Positions 22,922 through 33,574 are shown, counted from the stretch's first letter. The stretch is DNA of 64,000 nucleotides from Bacteroidota bacterium (GCA_023423405.1 JAFAFR010000043.1:310001-374000); one strand, 5' to 3'. Notes: generated by a model from the letters alone, not told the origin. Program-made: numbers and translations.

Positions 22922-24913
22922 TCAATTCAGCACTTTCATTTCCGTACGGCGGTTTTGTTCCCTACCTGCCGGGTTGTCCGATCCATCGGTATTGTGGTTG
23001 GGCGCTACCGGCTTGCTGTATCCGTATCCTTTTGATTTTATCCTGCTCTTATCAATTCCTTTGCTCACCAGGTAGTTCACCACATTGGCTGCGCGCCTGT
23101 TGGAAATTACCAGGTTGCTCGCTTTTGTTCCAATATTGTCGGTATGTGAACCGATCTCTACCGTCATTTCGGGGAGGCGTTTCATAATATCGGCGAGTGA
23201 ATCGAGCGATGCATACGATTCGGGTGTAAGCTCTGTTTCGTTGAATGCGTAATACACATTTGGTATCACCACGGCGGTATTGGCCGGCGGCTGAACCAGC
23301 TCCACGCAAATGGCCGGGTTGTTCAACTCCAGTGCTTCTTCCGAAGCGGGCGCGTTGAAGGCAAGTGCGTCCGAAGATTTGTATCCTTCCTTGCTGGCCA
23401 CGGCTTTCAGCGGTTTAAAGTCTTTCAGTGTAAAACTGTATTTGCCTTCCTGGTCGGTTTTTACCGATGTTATAGCAGAACCGTTGGCAAGGTCCACAAT
23501 GCTTACTTCGGCGCCGGGCACCGGTTGCTTGTTATCACAGGCCACCACCGATCCGCTGATGGTGCGATCGGGCAGGTTGCGCGTAACGCTGAACAGGTCG
23601 AGGCAGCAGTCGGAATTCCGGTCGGAACTGATCAGAACGGTTTCCAGCCAGTTCTTAGCCGTACCGCGACTGGCAAAATAGATATCGTCTTTTACCGAGT
23701 TCAGCGGATAGCCGAGGTTTTCAGGCGCTGTCCAGCTATCACCATCCGGACGGCTGCGGAAAAGATCGTAGCCACCCATACCGGTGTGGCCGGTGGATGC
23801 AAATACCAGGCTTTTGCTGGCCGCATGAAAATAGGGCGCCTGTTCATCGTAGCTGGTATTGATCACATTGCCGAGGTTGACGGCGTCGCCGGGAACTCCG
23901 TTTTCATTGAGGGGCGCTATCCACAGATCGAAGCCTCCTGCGCCGCCGCTGCGGTTGCTCGCAAATACGAGGTGTTTGCCATCGGGCATCACAAAGGGCT
24001 GCTGGTTGGAAGAACCTTGTGCGTTGATGCTTTCGGGCAGTCGTTGTGGTTCGCTCCATTGCCCGTTAACCAGGCTGCTGCTGAAAATAGCCGCTGTTTT
24101 ACCTGTTTCAGAAATGGTCCAGCGGGTCAGGTAAAGGGTGTTGCCATCGGGTGAAATGGCAGGAACGCCCTGGTGCATTTTCGGATCGGATGCAATGGCC
24201 AGCGGGCTAATACTGTTCACCGTGTTGGAAGCAAATTGCGCTTCGTACAACTGGTTAATGGTTTTGGAATCCTTCTCTGCTTTGCGGGTGCTGGTGAAGA
24301 GCAGGCGGTCGTTGTAAAGGACCGGTGAATAATTGGCGCCATCACCGCTGGCGGCCTGCACAGCATTCACCTGGTATTGTGCTAGATCGCTCCGTTTCAG
24401 TTGTTCCTGTATGAAGCTGAGGTTCCTGAGCTCGCGGCGGGCAGCTTCGGTATAATTGTCCTGCTGTTTGTAATCGTCCAGGAAAGACTGGAAATGTTGT
24501 TCCGCTTCCTGGTATTTGCCGAGTGCACGCAGGCTCACTGCATAGTAATATTCGCTGAGCGGAAAATTGGCTTTATCGGTGCTCACGATCTTGGCATATA
24601 CCGGTTCTGCTTTCACATAATAGTTGAGCTGGCGGTAGCTTTCGGCAAGGCGGTAGAGCACAGCGTCCTCGCTGCCCGAAACGCCGGAGTTCTTTCCGGA
24701 TCCCAGTTGCTGGATGGTATAAGGATCAAATCCGTCATTGCCGCCGGAAGCGCCCTTGCCCAGGTATTTTTCATAATACTGGGCGGCGGAATAATAGTCT
24801 CCTTTCTTATAAAATTTGTCGGCGGCTTTCAGGTAACCCGACCCGCTTCCCATCTGTGCTTGCGCAAATATTACTGTTCCGATGGCCGCGGCGGTTAGAT
24901 ATAGTCGTTTCAT
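22922..24913 (-). CDS. OmpA-family protein with TPR, PD40 and carboxypeptidase-regulatory domains
   Basis: A 663-residue envelope protein. A signal peptide (VIFAQAQ) is followed by TPR-like helices (LKAADKFYKKGDYYSAAQYY, LGKYQEAEQHFQSFLDDYKQ) and a PD40/WD40-like propeller (GVPAISPDGNTLYLTRW, PDGKHLVFASNRSGGAGGFD, HTGMGGYDLFRSRPDGDSW). Then comes a CarboxypepD_reg domain (ISGSVVACDNKQPVPGAEVS) and a C-terminal OmpA peptidoglycan-binding domain (VEIGSHTDNIG, NRRAANVVNYLVSKGI, GREQNRRTEMKV). This architecture is shared with SprE/PorE-type and gliding-associated proteins, where it links outer-membrane T9SS parts to peptidoglycan. It is flanked on both sides by PorP/SprF genes. Confidence 0.92.
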   Translation of the reverse strand: MKRLYLTAAAIGTVIFAQAQMGSGSGYLKAADKFYKKGDYYSAAQYYEKYLGKGASGGNDGFDPYTIQQLGSGKNSGVSGSEDAVLYRLAESYRQLNYYVKAEPVYAKIVSTDKANFPLSEYYYAVSLRALGKYQEAEQHFQSFLDDYKQQDNYTEAARRELRNLSFIQEQLKRSDLAQYQVNAVQAASGDGANYSPVLYNDRLLFTSTRKAEKDSKTINQLYEAQFASNTVNSISPLAIASDPKMHQGVPAISPDGNTLYLTRWTISETGKTAAIFSSSLVNGQWSEPQRLPESINAQGSSNQQPFVMPDGKHLVFASNRSGGAGGFDLWIAPLNENGVPGDAVNLGNVINTSYDEQAPYFHAASKSLVFASTGHTGMGGYDLFRSRPDGDSWTAPENLGYPLNSVKDDIYFASRGTAKNWLETVLISSDRNSDCCLDLFSVTRNLPDRTISGSVVACDNKQPVPGAEVSIVDLANGSAITSVKTDQEGKYSFTLKDFKPLKAVASKEGYKSSDALAFNAPASEEALELNNPAICVELVQPPANTAVVIPNVYYAFNETELTPESYASLDSLADIMKRLPEMTVEIGSHTDNIGTKASNLVISNRRAANVVNYLVSKGIDKSRIKSKGYGYSKPVAPNHNTDGSDNPAGREQNRRTEMKVLN

Positions 24914-24952
24914 GATAGGTCTGGTTCGTTGAAGGTTTTCGGAAAGCGGTAT

Positions 24953-25930
24953 TTACAAACGGGGACAGATAAAGTCTACGTCGGGTGTTTTTTGTTTGCG
25001 CAGACCGGTAAAGGTCAGCGATATTTCAAATGCATTGGAGCCCTTGGCTGTCTTACCAAGATCCGAATTATTGATATCGTAGCTGAGGCCAATCACCAAC
25101 TGTTTGTAGCCAACGCCGGCATAGGGAGAAATGGCGTCTTTGAAACGATAGTTGGCGCCCAGCATCACATCGGCTTCTTCCGAAGCTTTTAACTGCGCGT
25201 AAGCACCTATCATTTTTTCCTCCGCGTCGCCCTGCCGCATGTAAAGCAGGTTGGGCGTAAGGGTGAAGGTTTCAGAAAGGGCGAGGCGCACACCGGCGTG
25301 GGCCGTATAGCGCATGGGCATTTTTTCTTTTGCAGAAGCGCCCGATTCAATGAATTTTTCCTGGGTGGGTTTGGTCAGGTGGGAAACGGAGAAACCGCCG
25401 AACAGGTTGGCTTTCTTACCCGGTTGCGCATCGAAATACATGATGCCCACATTGGCGTCAAAAGAACGTACGGTGCTGCGGGCAAAGTTCTCTGCTCCAT
25501 CGCTGAAACTGAGCTTGCTGGGATCAAATCCTCTCTGGATCAGGCCGAGCGAAAAACCCATGGAAATGCGGTGGTGGCCATCGGCGCCAAAACGAACGCC
25601 GTGATAGCCCATGCTGGCATAAGCCGTGGTGTAGTTGTAGCCCCCGTCGCCGGCGCGCTGGTTCAGCAGGTTCACGCCGAAGCTGGCGTTCTTATTGGTG
25701 TTCACATCCACCGAGGCACCGATGGTGGAAAACGGACTGCTGATATTTCCCCACTGCCTGCGATGAATGGCGGAAGCCCTGTAACTGCCGTCGAATACGC
25801 CGGTCAGCGCAGGGTTCATCCAGGAAGGATACACGTAGTACTGCGAAAAGTGAGGGTCCTGCGCCTGGGCCCCCTGGAATGCAGTGGCCGCAGTTATGAG
25901 CAGGACTGCCGTTCTTAAAAATTTGGTCAT
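24953..25930 (-). CDS. Type IX secretion PorP/SprF family outer-membrane protein (second copy)
   Basis: 325 residues from MTKFLRTAVLLITAATAF, whose signal peptide ends GAQAQ. The PorP/SprF start DPHFSQYYVYPSWMNPALTG follows. Later blocks are HRRQWGNISSPFSTIGASVD, GVNLLNQRAGDGGYNYTT, GLIQRGFDPSKLSFSDG and GLSYDINNSDLGKTAKGSNA. The frame reaches 26011, but the signal peptide fixes the start at 25930. It belongs to a different subgroup from the copy at 21872 (different loop sequences). It stands between the OmpA/PD40 protein and the three type B cargo genes, and may be the dedicated SprF for one or more of them. Confidence 0.9.
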   Translation of the reverse strand: MTKFLRTAVLLITAATAFQGAQAQDPHFSQYYVYPSWMNPALTGVFDGSYRASAIHRRQWGNISSPFSTIGASVDVNTNKNASFGVNLLNQRAGDGGYNYTTAYASMGYHGVRFGADGHHRISMGFSLGLIQRGFDPSKLSFSDGAENFARSTVRSFDANVGIMYFDAQPGKKANLFGGFSVSHLTKPTQEKFIESGASAKEKMPMRYTAHAGVRLALSETFTLTPNLLYMRQGDAEEKMIGAYAQLKASEEADVMLGANYRFKDAISPYAGVGYKQLVIGLSYDINNSDLGKTAKGSNAFEISLTFTGLRKQKTPDVDFICPRL

Positions 25931-26014
25931 GTCAGTCTGTTTTGGTTTTAGCTCTGGTTCCCACAATGGATCACGTTGATAGGACAAATATTTTTCCGGA
26001 ATGGGTGACAAGCA

Positions 26015-29000
26015 TCATCGAATGATCGTAACGGATCCGGATAATTTACCCATCCCATTATTTAATTGTATTATATAATAATAAGTGCCTGCGGGCAGCG
26101 GGTTTCCGTTCATTCTGCCGTCCCAGGGTTTGGGATAGCCAGTGGAGGAAAATACCAGTTGCCCGTAGCGGTTGAACACTTCCAGTTTACTGTCTTTATA
26201 ATCGGCCAGGTAAGGGATCACCCAGGTATCGTGGATGCCATCTCCATTCGGGCTGAACACATTGGGTGGATTAACGGTGCGCAGGATCTTCACCCAAACA
26301 GAATCCCTGGCGGAGCATTCGCCCTGCTGGTCGGTGGCCGTCAGGTAAAAGAGCTGGTCCTGCACCACCATATAGGAAGGCCGAAGCACATGCGCATCGC
26401 TCAGCAATTGTGCAGGGGTCCAGTTGAAACGCAGTTGGTTTTCCGACTGGGCCGTGGCGGCCAGCACTACCGTGCTGCCTTCTTTCGCGTTCTGATCGGG
26501 ACCGGCATCGATCACGGGTTGAACCAGTACGGTGATGGTTTTGGAAGAAGCAGGCAGCGGGTCGGACAAACAGCCATCGGAAGAGCCTACCTGCAGCGTT
26601 GCTGTAAAGTTGCCGAAGCCGGAATAGGTCTTCACCGGGTGCTGGTCGGTGGAACTGGTTCCGTCGCCAAAACTCCAGTTCCATTGGCTTAGCTGGCCAC
26701 CGGCCACGGTGCTCTTGTCGGTGAACGTAACGGGACTGCCCTGGCAGATGCGCGCGGGCGAAAATTCGAAAGCGGCCACCGGCTTGTTTTTAAAGGCCGA
26801 AGCAGGCAGCGTTTGCTGGAGCGTGGCGCTGCAGCCGCCGGCAGAGCGAACCGTGAGCACCACCTGGTAGTCGGCGGCCGTGGTAAAGTTTACGACGGGA
26901 TCCTTATCGGTACTGGTTTGACCATCGCTGAAAGTCCAGGCATAACCCAGAGCGGAGCCGTCTGTTATGGCAGAACGATTGGTGAACAGCGCCTGTCCCC
27001 CGGGCATGCATACAACGGCTGGCAGGTCGAAGGCCGCAGTGGGAATGGCGTGCAGGGTCACCGTTTGTGAATAAGGCAGGCTGGTACAGCCTTCACTGGT
27101 TTCAACGGTGAGTGTTACCGTATAGCTGCCGGGCGTTTCGTACAGGTAGTCGAACGCATCGCCATTGGTTTTGGTCTGCGCCGGCTTGCCGTCGCCGAAA
27201 TTCCAGGTCCACCGTACAATGCTGGCGCCGGCCTGTCCGCCGTTGTCTACAGAAGAAGTGTTGGTAAACCGGATGGCTTCCCCGACACATTTTTCCGTAG
27301 AAGCGGTGAAACCTGCAGTGGGAACGGGTTTTACGGTGATATGCGATTCAATGGAATCAATGCAACCTGCGGTGGATGTAAAAAAATATTTAATGGTATG
27401 CCTGCCCGCTCCTGCTTTGTTGGGATCGAAGCTTCCATCGGGCTCAACACCGGGGCCCTGGTACACGCCGGTGCCGGGAACATTGTTGGTAACCGATGCA
27501 GATGCCACCGACAGCGGATTACCGGGTCCCGCGCAAACGGCTTCCCTTATGGGATCGGGGTATTGTAAAACCGGTTTCAGGTTCACGGTCACGGTGAACA
27601 GGGTATCGGCCGAACAACCCTGGTTGGTTTGCACGCTGTAGCTCACCTGGTAGGATCCCTGCGCATAGTTGTGCGTGGGATTTTCAACAGCGGCTGTATT
27701 GGGATTGGCGGGTGTGGCAGCGGCATCACCAAAATTCCAGCTATGGGTTTGAATGGTAGCCCCGGCGGGTGCAGTGGCGTTGCCCGTAAAGGCCAGTTTT
27801 CCATCGGCCTGCACGCAGCCGCCGTCGAAAGCCGGCGCCACTGCGGGTTTTCCGTATATGGTGATGGTGGTGCTGGCGGTGTCGCTGCTGCAGGTGGCTG
27901 AAAAAGCAAAAGCATGTTTCACCGTGTAGGTGCCCGGTTGCGCATACACGTGCGTAACAGATTGCCCGTCCTTTTCCGGTTTCAATATGGTGCCGTCACC
28001 AAAATCCCAGTACCATTGTTGTGCACCGGCGGCCGTCTGGGCTTCTGAAAACTGGATGGAAGCGCTTACACATTTATCAGCAGAGGTGACAGCAATGACG
28101 GGCGCCTCAGGGCCTTTACCGGTTTCAATCTTCTTACTGGTATCAGCAATACAGGCATGCTCGTCTATGGCAAGCAGGCGTATATCGTATTCACCTGTTC
28201 CGATTTGCTGGCTGAAGTTTTGCTGTGTGCTTGTCCAGGTATTCCCCGCTCCTGTTACGGTCCACTCCCATTGTTTAACCGGGCTGCCATCTGTAAAACT
28301 TGGATCGGCTTTCAATGCTATTACCTGGTCGCGGCTGCAGCTTTCGTACCCGATGTCGAAACCTGTTTTCAGTTCTTTGCGCACTTCTATTTCAAAGGGA
28401 ATTTTTTCGGTATGATCGCAACCGTCTATCGACTGGTGGGTGGCATATACCGGGATATTGTATTTACCCTCTTTGCTTACCGTATAAGTTGCGGGCAGCG
28501 TATATACATAATAGGGAACGCCCATCACCATTTCCTGGCCATCGGCCACAGGATTGTTCAGCACGATCTCTGCTGCGGGCTGAATCATGTTCCCGATAGC
28601 ACCCGGCCGCACCACCAGTTTCGTGGGCTGGTAACGCAGACGGATAACCATTTTAAACGGCGTGGCGCCGCAGGTAAATAGACTGGCCGTATCGCTGTTG
28701 TTGTAGGTGTTTTTGATATAGGGCGAACCGCTGAGGTTTTTAATAAATGCACCGGCATTGTACATATAGGATTCGGCATTGCCGAGTCCATAGGTGACGG
28801 CCGTGAAAGCGGAATCGCTTTTTACCTGGCACTGCCCATAGGCCCAGGTACTCCGCCAGCGCTGTACTACCACGGAATAGCCGGGCATATTGGGATGCGG
28901 CATTACCGAATAATCTTTGGCGCCGTCGACCGTGAGCGAGGCCAGCCCGGCATCCGGGATGGTGAGGGAAAGAAAGTTCCAGGCAATGTCTTCGTCCTTG

Positions 29001-30208
29001 TTGCGGAAAAACCCAATTTGTTTGATGCCCTGCTCAATGGGACTGATATACGCCAGGTCGGGATCGCCCAGGCCGCGGTAGCCGCAGGCGTTGAGTGAAG
29101 GAATGGATTGCGATATCAGGATGGGCTTATCCGCTTCGATGTAGTCGGGCGTACTGCTGTTAAACTCGTAGGTCTGGTTCACCATACCGGTTAGCTGAAC
29201 GCCATTGCGTTTAACGATGGTTGTTGGATCCTTTACCGCGACCTTAAAAATATTTGGGTTGAATTCCGTAATTTTTTCGTCCACGCTGGTGGGTATGGTG
29301 AGGTAACGCTGCCCCCAGGCCTGCGTGGGAATCATCTGCTGGTACAGGTTGTCTTCCGGGAAATGAGACCCGCTGGAGGGGCCCGATTCTCCGCAACTGA
29401 TGTACAAACCACTGCTGCCTGTGAAAGCGGCGACGGGATGACATTCGCCCTGGTCGTTGGCGATGGACTGTATGGTAGTTCCGTTGAGATCATATACGTC
29501 GCTTACGCTTCGGAAGCCCGACAGCAACTGGTAGATCTCCCCTTTTTGCAGGGTCACTTCAATGGGTGTATTGGCGGGAAGACCCGAGCGGGTGGGTGCC
29601 GTGGGCACAATTCTCACGCGGGTATTGTTTTCAGAAGCGATCACGAAGATCCAGGAGAAACGTGGGATCTCGTTGAGTGTTCCGTTGATGCGCTGCTTCA
29701 CGGTGAGCGCACGGTACGCATAGCCCCAGGACTCCGTTGGGATCAGCATGCTGGCGGAAGAAGAGGCCATCGCATATTCATGGGCGTAAGCTACGATGGG
29801 TACGTCGCTCTGGATATGGATGCCTTTTTTCTTAAAGATGCCCTCCGAGTTGGTGCCGCCGTAGGAACTGGGTTTCGTATAGAGCCTTGCGTCGAGGTAG
29901 GGCGATTGCGTGGGACCCAGCAGGCCGGTTGGGATGTTTTTGCTGCGCAGCACGGAATTGGCGGGCACATCGTATTCTTCGCGGTAAATAGTGCCTTCCA
30001 CCGTTACCACTACGTGTGCAGGCTGCTCGGCGCTGAAATAAAGAACCAGTTGCGGAAATTCATCGGGAAAAGGGTATTCGACCTCCATATTGGAATGGTG
30101 CCCGAAGCCAGCCCAGAAATCGGTACCCCTGTTGGTGAAATCTTGCGCTTGCGTTTTCAGCAGCAGGGCCAGGCAACATGCAATGGTCATCAATTGTTTC
30201 ATGGTCAT
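26015..30208 (-). CDS. Large secreted PKD protein with IgGFc-binding-like N-terminal module and T9SS type B sorting domain
   Basis: 1397 residues. A signal peptide (LLLKTQAQ) precedes a ~500-residue module resembling the IgGFc-binding N-terminal domain: GTDFWAGFGHHSNMEV, PIVAYAHEYA, GWGYAYRALT-like repeats, GECHPVAAFTGSSG, PTQAWGQRYLT, DPTTIVKRNG and VTYGLGNAESYMYNAG. About six PKD-like beta domains follow (YWDFGDGTI, WTWNFGDG, WSFGDGTSSTDQHP). The end is a type B (gliding-associated, CHU_C) sorting domain: PNVFSPNGDGIHDTW, EVFNRYGQLVFSS and LPAGTYYYIIQL. The family logic predicts export through T9SS and surface attachment. An adhesive or binding role is inferred. It overlaps the preceding gene by four bases (ATGA). 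Confidence 0.85.
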   Translation of the reverse strand: MTMKQLMTIACCLALLLKTQAQDFTNRGTDFWAGFGHHSNMEVEYPFPDEFPQLVLYFSAEQPAHVVVTVEGTIYREEYDVPANSVLRSKNIPTGLLGPTQSPYLDARLYTKPSSYGGTNSEGIFKKKGIHIQSDVPIVAYAHEYAMASSSASMLIPTESWGYAYRALTVKQRINGTLNEIPRFSWIFVIASENNTRVRIVPTAPTRSGLPANTPIEVTLQKGEIYQLLSGFRSVSDVYDLNGTTIQSIANDQGECHPVAAFTGSSGLYISCGESGPSSGSHFPEDNLYQQMIPTQAWGQRYLTIPTSVDEKITEFNPNIFKVAVKDPTTIVKRNGVQLTGMVNQTYEFNSSTPDYIEADKPILISQSIPSLNACGYRGLGDPDLAYISPIEQGIKQIGFFRNKDEDIAWNFLSLTIPDAGLASLTVDGAKDYSVMPHPNMPGYSVVVQRWRSTWAYGQCQVKSDSAFTAVTYGLGNAESYMYNAGAFIKNLSGSPYIKNTYNNSDTASLFTCGATPFKMVIRLRYQPTKLVVRPGAIGNMIQPAAEIVLNNPVADGQEMVMGVPYYVYTLPATYTVSKEGKYNIPVYATHQSIDGCDHTEKIPFEIEVRKELKTGFDIGYESCSRDQVIALKADPSFTDGSPVKQWEWTVTGAGNTWTSTQQNFSQQIGTGEYDIRLLAIDEHACIADTSKKIETGKGPEAPVIAVTSADKCVSASIQFSEAQTAAGAQQWYWDFGDGTILKPEKDGQSVTHVYAQPGTYTVKHAFAFSATCSSDTASTTITIYGKPAVAPAFDGGCVQADGKLAFTGNATAPAGATIQTHSWNFGDAAATPANPNTAAVENPTHNYAQGSYQVSYSVQTNQGCSADTLFTVTVNLKPVLQYPDPIREAVCAGPGNPLSVASASVTNNVPGTGVYQGPGVEPDGSFDPNKAGAGRHTIKYFFTSTAGCIDSIESHITVKPVPTAGFTASTEKCVGEAIRFTNTSSVDNGGQAGASIVRWTWNFGDGKPAQTKTNGDAFDYLYETPGSYTVTLTVETSEGCTSLPYSQTVTLHAIPTAAFDLPAVVCMPGGQALFTNRSAITDGSALGYAWTFSDGQTSTDKDPVVNFTTAADYQVVLTVRSAGGCSATLQQTLPASAFKNKPVAAFEFSPARICQGSPVTFTDKSTVAGGQLSQWNWSFGDGTSSTDQHPVKTYSGFGNFTATLQVGSSDGCLSDPLPASSKTITVLVQPVIDAGPDQNAKEGSTVVLAATAQSENQLRFNWTPAQLLSDAHVLRPSYMVVQDQLFYLTATDQQGECSARDSVWVKILRTVNPPNVFSPNGDGIHDTWVIPYLADYKDSKLEVFNRYGQLVFSSTGYPKPWDGRMNGNPLPAGTYYYIIQLNNGMGKLSGSVTIIR

Positions 30209-33200
30209 CGAATTAAGGTTACGGATCCGCTCAGGCGCCCAAAGCCATGTTGCAGTTGGATGAGGTAATAATAAGTGCCGGCAGGCAATGGTTTTCCATT
30301 GCTGGTTCCATTCCAGGGATTTGTATATCCCCTCGATGAAAAGACCTGCTGGCCATAGCGGTTGAACACTTCAACGGTACAGTCTTTATAAGCAGCAAGA
30401 TTGGGTATTTCCCAGCGATCGTGGATGCCGTCCTGGTTGGGACTGAAGACATTCGGTACGGTTACGGCCTGCAGCAGGTAAACCGCCATGGTATCGCTGC
30501 TGGTGCAGGACCCGTTGGCATCGGAAGCGGATAACACAAACTGCTGTTCGCGGGTAGCATTATAGACGGGCGTTAACGAACCTGCGTCTGACAGCAGCGC
30601 TGCGGGCTCCCAGCGCCAGGTGGCACTTGCAAGTCCCGTTACTTTCCCATTCAGTTGAATGGAATTCCCTGCTCTCACCTGCAGATCCGGCCCGGCCGAA
30701 ACCTGCGGAACAGGTTTCACTTCAAAGCCAAAACGCGTTGTATCACGGCAACCCTCATCCGAAACGGCTATATACCCGCCCTGGTGTTGCCCCACCCCTG
30801 CCGCCGCGGGCGAAAGCTGGCCCGCAGTGGTAAGGCCCGCGCCAAAGTAGATGCCGCTGCCGTTGACGCCGTTGGTGATGGAGCCGAAGGCCAGGTTCAC
30901 GGGGCCTTTTTCTGAAACACACCAGCTCATGGGGCCCGCCGGCGTATAAGTGGCAGCGGGACTGCGTTTGAACCGCATTGTAAAACTGGTATCGGTGCGG
31001 CAACCAAGTTGGCTGCTTACCTGGTAGCGGATGGTATAACTACTGCTTGCAAAGACATGCGACGGGCTGGCGGCGTCCGATTCGTTGGGATTGCCGGCGC
31101 CGGCTTCACTGTCGCCAAAATTCCAGTAGTGCTGCAGCGGGCCGCCGTCTGCCGAAACCGTGTTGTTCTGGAAAACGAATTTCCCATCTTCCGGGAGGCA
31201 ATCATTTCCCAACGCAAGGTCCGGTTCGGGCCCACGGCCGAGGATAATTGTCTGTTGTGCTGTATCGCTGGCGCAGTTGTTGTCGTACCTAACCACATGG
31301 CGGACGGTGATGCTACCGGCCTTCATAAACTGTTTCGTTTGCGTATACCCGTTAGCGCTTAGGTCAATGGCTTCGCCGTCGCCAAAATCCCAGTACCAGC
31401 TTTTTACCTGCGGGTCCGGCGCATCTTCTTTCAGCAAAATGTCTGCGCCTGTGCAGGGCAATACAGCATCCAGGCTAAAATCGGGACGGGCGGGCCGCAG
31501 GGCCACGCTGAATGGCTGAACGGTTTCGGCAGCGCATCCGTTGCTGCTGATGGCCAGCAGGCGGGCCTGGTAGCTGCCCTGCTCAAAACGGGCAGAAACC
31601 GCTTGCCCGCTGGCGCTTTGGCTCAGGCTGCCGCCGGTGAATTCCCATTTCCAGTCTTGTATGGAACCGCCATCGGCGTAATTAGCGCTGGCCTCAAAAC
31701 CTATGGGGGCATCGCCCTGGCAGGATTCGTTCTGCACCACAAAACCCGCTTCGGGAGCAGGTTGTACGGTTATTTCAAAAGGAATGTTTTCTGTATGATC
31801 GCACACATCCACTAAAGGATGGGTGGCAAAAACGGGTACGCGGTATGTGCCCGCTTTCAGGAACCGGTAAGTTCCCGAAAGCGCATAGCGGTAATAGTGA
31901 ATACCGTTCAGCTCCACTTCTTCCGTGGCTACCGGGTTTGCCTGCACCACATTTTCCGCGGGACTCAACACACCGCTCAGGCTCGCGAGGTTCCATGCCA
32001 GTTGCTCGGGCTGGTAACGCATCAATACAGACAACTCTACGGTTGTGCCCAGGCAGGCATAGGTATTGGCGCTGTCCGATTCGTTGTATGCATTCCGTGT
32101 AAACGGTACACCGCTCAGGTTGTTGATCAGTGTGCCGGCATTGTAGCCGTAGCTTTCGGCTACTCCCAGTCCATAGGTAATGGCTGTAAAACCTGAGTCG
32201 CTCTGCACCAGGCATTGTGCATTCTTCCCCGGCCATCTTTTTACCACGATCGTATACCCGGGCCTGTTAGGATGCGGATAGGTGACACTGAAATCCTGCT
32301 GCCCGTCAATGGTAAGGGAGGGCAACCCGTTATCGGGAATAACGAGTGAAAGGTAGTTGACGGCAATAGATTCCTTATCGTTCCGGAGAAAGCCGGTTTT
32401 TTTGATCGCCTGCTCAACCGGGCTGATATAGATCATTTCAGGATCGCCGGAGCCGGTATAGTCACAAGCACTCTGTGAAGGGAAATATTGCGCTACCAGC
32501 ACGGGTTTATCGGTTTCGATGAAGTCGGGTGTATTGCTTTGGTATTCGTAATAAAGATTATTGGTGAGGCCGTAGAGGGTCATGCCGTTTTTCTTCACCA
32601 CGGTAGTTGGGTCACTTACCACGATCCGGAAAACGTTCATATTGAACTGGCGGAAATTGTTGTCCACGAGGCTGGGCGTAGTGAGGTACTGACGTCCCCA
32701 GGCCTGGTGCGGAAAGATCTGCTGCATGATGTTGTCGCCGCTTCCATCGGGCGATTCATTGCAGGTGATAGTGGTGCGGCTGCTGCCGCTGAAAACCGCT
32801 ACGGGATAACATTCGCCCTGTGCATTTGCGATGGACTGCACCGCGGTGCCGGTAAGATCGTAACCGCCGTTTTCAGATGTCTGTGCAGCCACTACCTGGT
32901 AAATATCGCCTTCCTGCAGCGTGATGTCAAAAGCCTGGTTGGCGGGCATGCCGCTGCGCGTGGGAACCGAGGGTGTAATGCGCACCCGCGTATTGGCATG
33001 GGCGGCCACCACGTACATCCAGGAAAAACAGGATTGACTGGAACTGGTGAAATATTGCCGCGTGTTCAGCGAGGTATAGGAATAGCCCCAGGTATCCACC
33101 GGCATCAGCATGGTGGCACCCGAGGAGCTTTCTCCGTAGATATGAGCATAGGCTACAATTGGTACATCGCTTTCTATGTGAATGCCTTTGTTGGTAAAAA

Positions 33201-33561
33201 TGCCTTCAGAGCCCGAGCCACCATAACTGGGCGGCAGGTTGTAGAGCCGGCTGTCGATCACCGAAGGTGTTGTCGCCTCCAGGCCTTTTGGCAGGGGCTT
33301 GCTGGCAACTACCGAGTTCGCAGCTACCACGTAGGTCTCCCGGTAGCTGGTGCCCTTGATCGTTACCGTTACCCTGGCCGCTTCTTCCGCGCTGAAATAA
33401 AGTACCATTTCCTGGCGATTGCCTCTGCCGTATTCCATAAACTGGTGGTGGCCGTAGCCTACCCAAAACGCTCTCCCGCGGTTGGAGAGGTTTTGGGCAG
33501 ATACGGCACTACCAGCTACTAAAAAGAATATTAAGAAAATACTATTTACAGATGCATTCAT
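30205..33561 (-). CDS. Paralogous secreted PKD protein with IgGFc-binding-like module and T9SS type B sorting domain
   Basis: 1118 residues, clearly a paralogue of the next gene along. After a signal peptide (AGSAVSAQ) comes the same module: RGRAFWVGYGHHQFMEYGRG, GIFTNKGIHIESDVPIVAYA, GECYPVAVFSGSSRTTITC, FPHQAWGRQYLTTPSLVDN, DPTTVVKKNGMTLYG and YGLGVAESYGYNAGTLINN. About three PKD-like domains (YWDFGDGEAIDL, HYWNFGDSEAG) precede the type B sorting domain (PNVFSPNQDGIHDRWEIPNL, EVFNRYGQQVFSS, PAGTYYYLIQL, ending VTLIR). It has fewer PKD repeats than the 1397-aa paralogue, so it would project less far. It lies 13 bases after the giant beta-helix gene and is coupled to the next gene. Confidence 0.85.
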   Translation of the reverse strand: MNASVNSIFLIFFLVAGSAVSAQNLSNRGRAFWVGYGHHQFMEYGRGNRQEMVLYFSAEEAARVTVTIKGTSYRETYVVAANSVVASKPLPKGLEATTPSVIDSRLYNLPPSYGGSGSEGIFTNKGIHIESDVPIVAYAHIYGESSSGATMLMPVDTWGYSYTSLNTRQYFTSSSQSCFSWMYVVAAHANTRVRITPSVPTRSGMPANQAFDITLQEGDIYQVVAAQTSENGGYDLTGTAVQSIANAQGECYPVAVFSGSSRTTITCNESPDGSGDNIMQQIFPHQAWGRQYLTTPSLVDNNFRQFNMNVFRIVVSDPTTVVKKNGMTLYGLTNNLYYEYQSNTPDFIETDKPVLVAQYFPSQSACDYTGSGDPEMIYISPVEQAIKKTGFLRNDKESIAVNYLSLVIPDNGLPSLTIDGQQDFSVTYPHPNRPGYTIVVKRWPGKNAQCLVQSDSGFTAITYGLGVAESYGYNAGTLINNLSGVPFTRNAYNESDSANTYACLGTTVELSVLMRYQPEQLAWNLASLSGVLSPAENVVQANPVATEEVELNGIHYYRYALSGTYRFLKAGTYRVPVFATHPLVDVCDHTENIPFEITVQPAPEAGFVVQNESCQGDAPIGFEASANYADGGSIQDWKWEFTGGSLSQSASGQAVSARFEQGSYQARLLAISSNGCAAETVQPFSVALRPARPDFSLDAVLPCTGADILLKEDAPDPQVKSWYWDFGDGEAIDLSANGYTQTKQFMKAGSITVRHVVRYDNNCASDTAQQTIILGRGPEPDLALGNDCLPEDGKFVFQNNTVSADGGPLQHYWNFGDSEAGAGNPNESDAASPSHVFASSSYTIRYQVSSQLGCRTDTSFTMRFKRSPAATYTPAGPMSWCVSEKGPVNLAFGSITNGVNGSGIYFGAGLTTAGQLSPAAAGVGQHQGGYIAVSDEGCRDTTRFGFEVKPVPQVSAGPDLQVRAGNSIQLNGKVTGLASATWRWEPAALLSDAGSLTPVYNATREQQFVLSASDANGSCTSSDTMAVYLLQAVTVPNVFSPNQDGIHDRWEIPNLAAYKDCTVEVFNRYGQQVFSSRGYTNPWNGTSNGKPLPAGTYYYLIQLQHGFGRLSGSVTLIR

Positions 33562-33574
33562 AGGCGTTTTAACC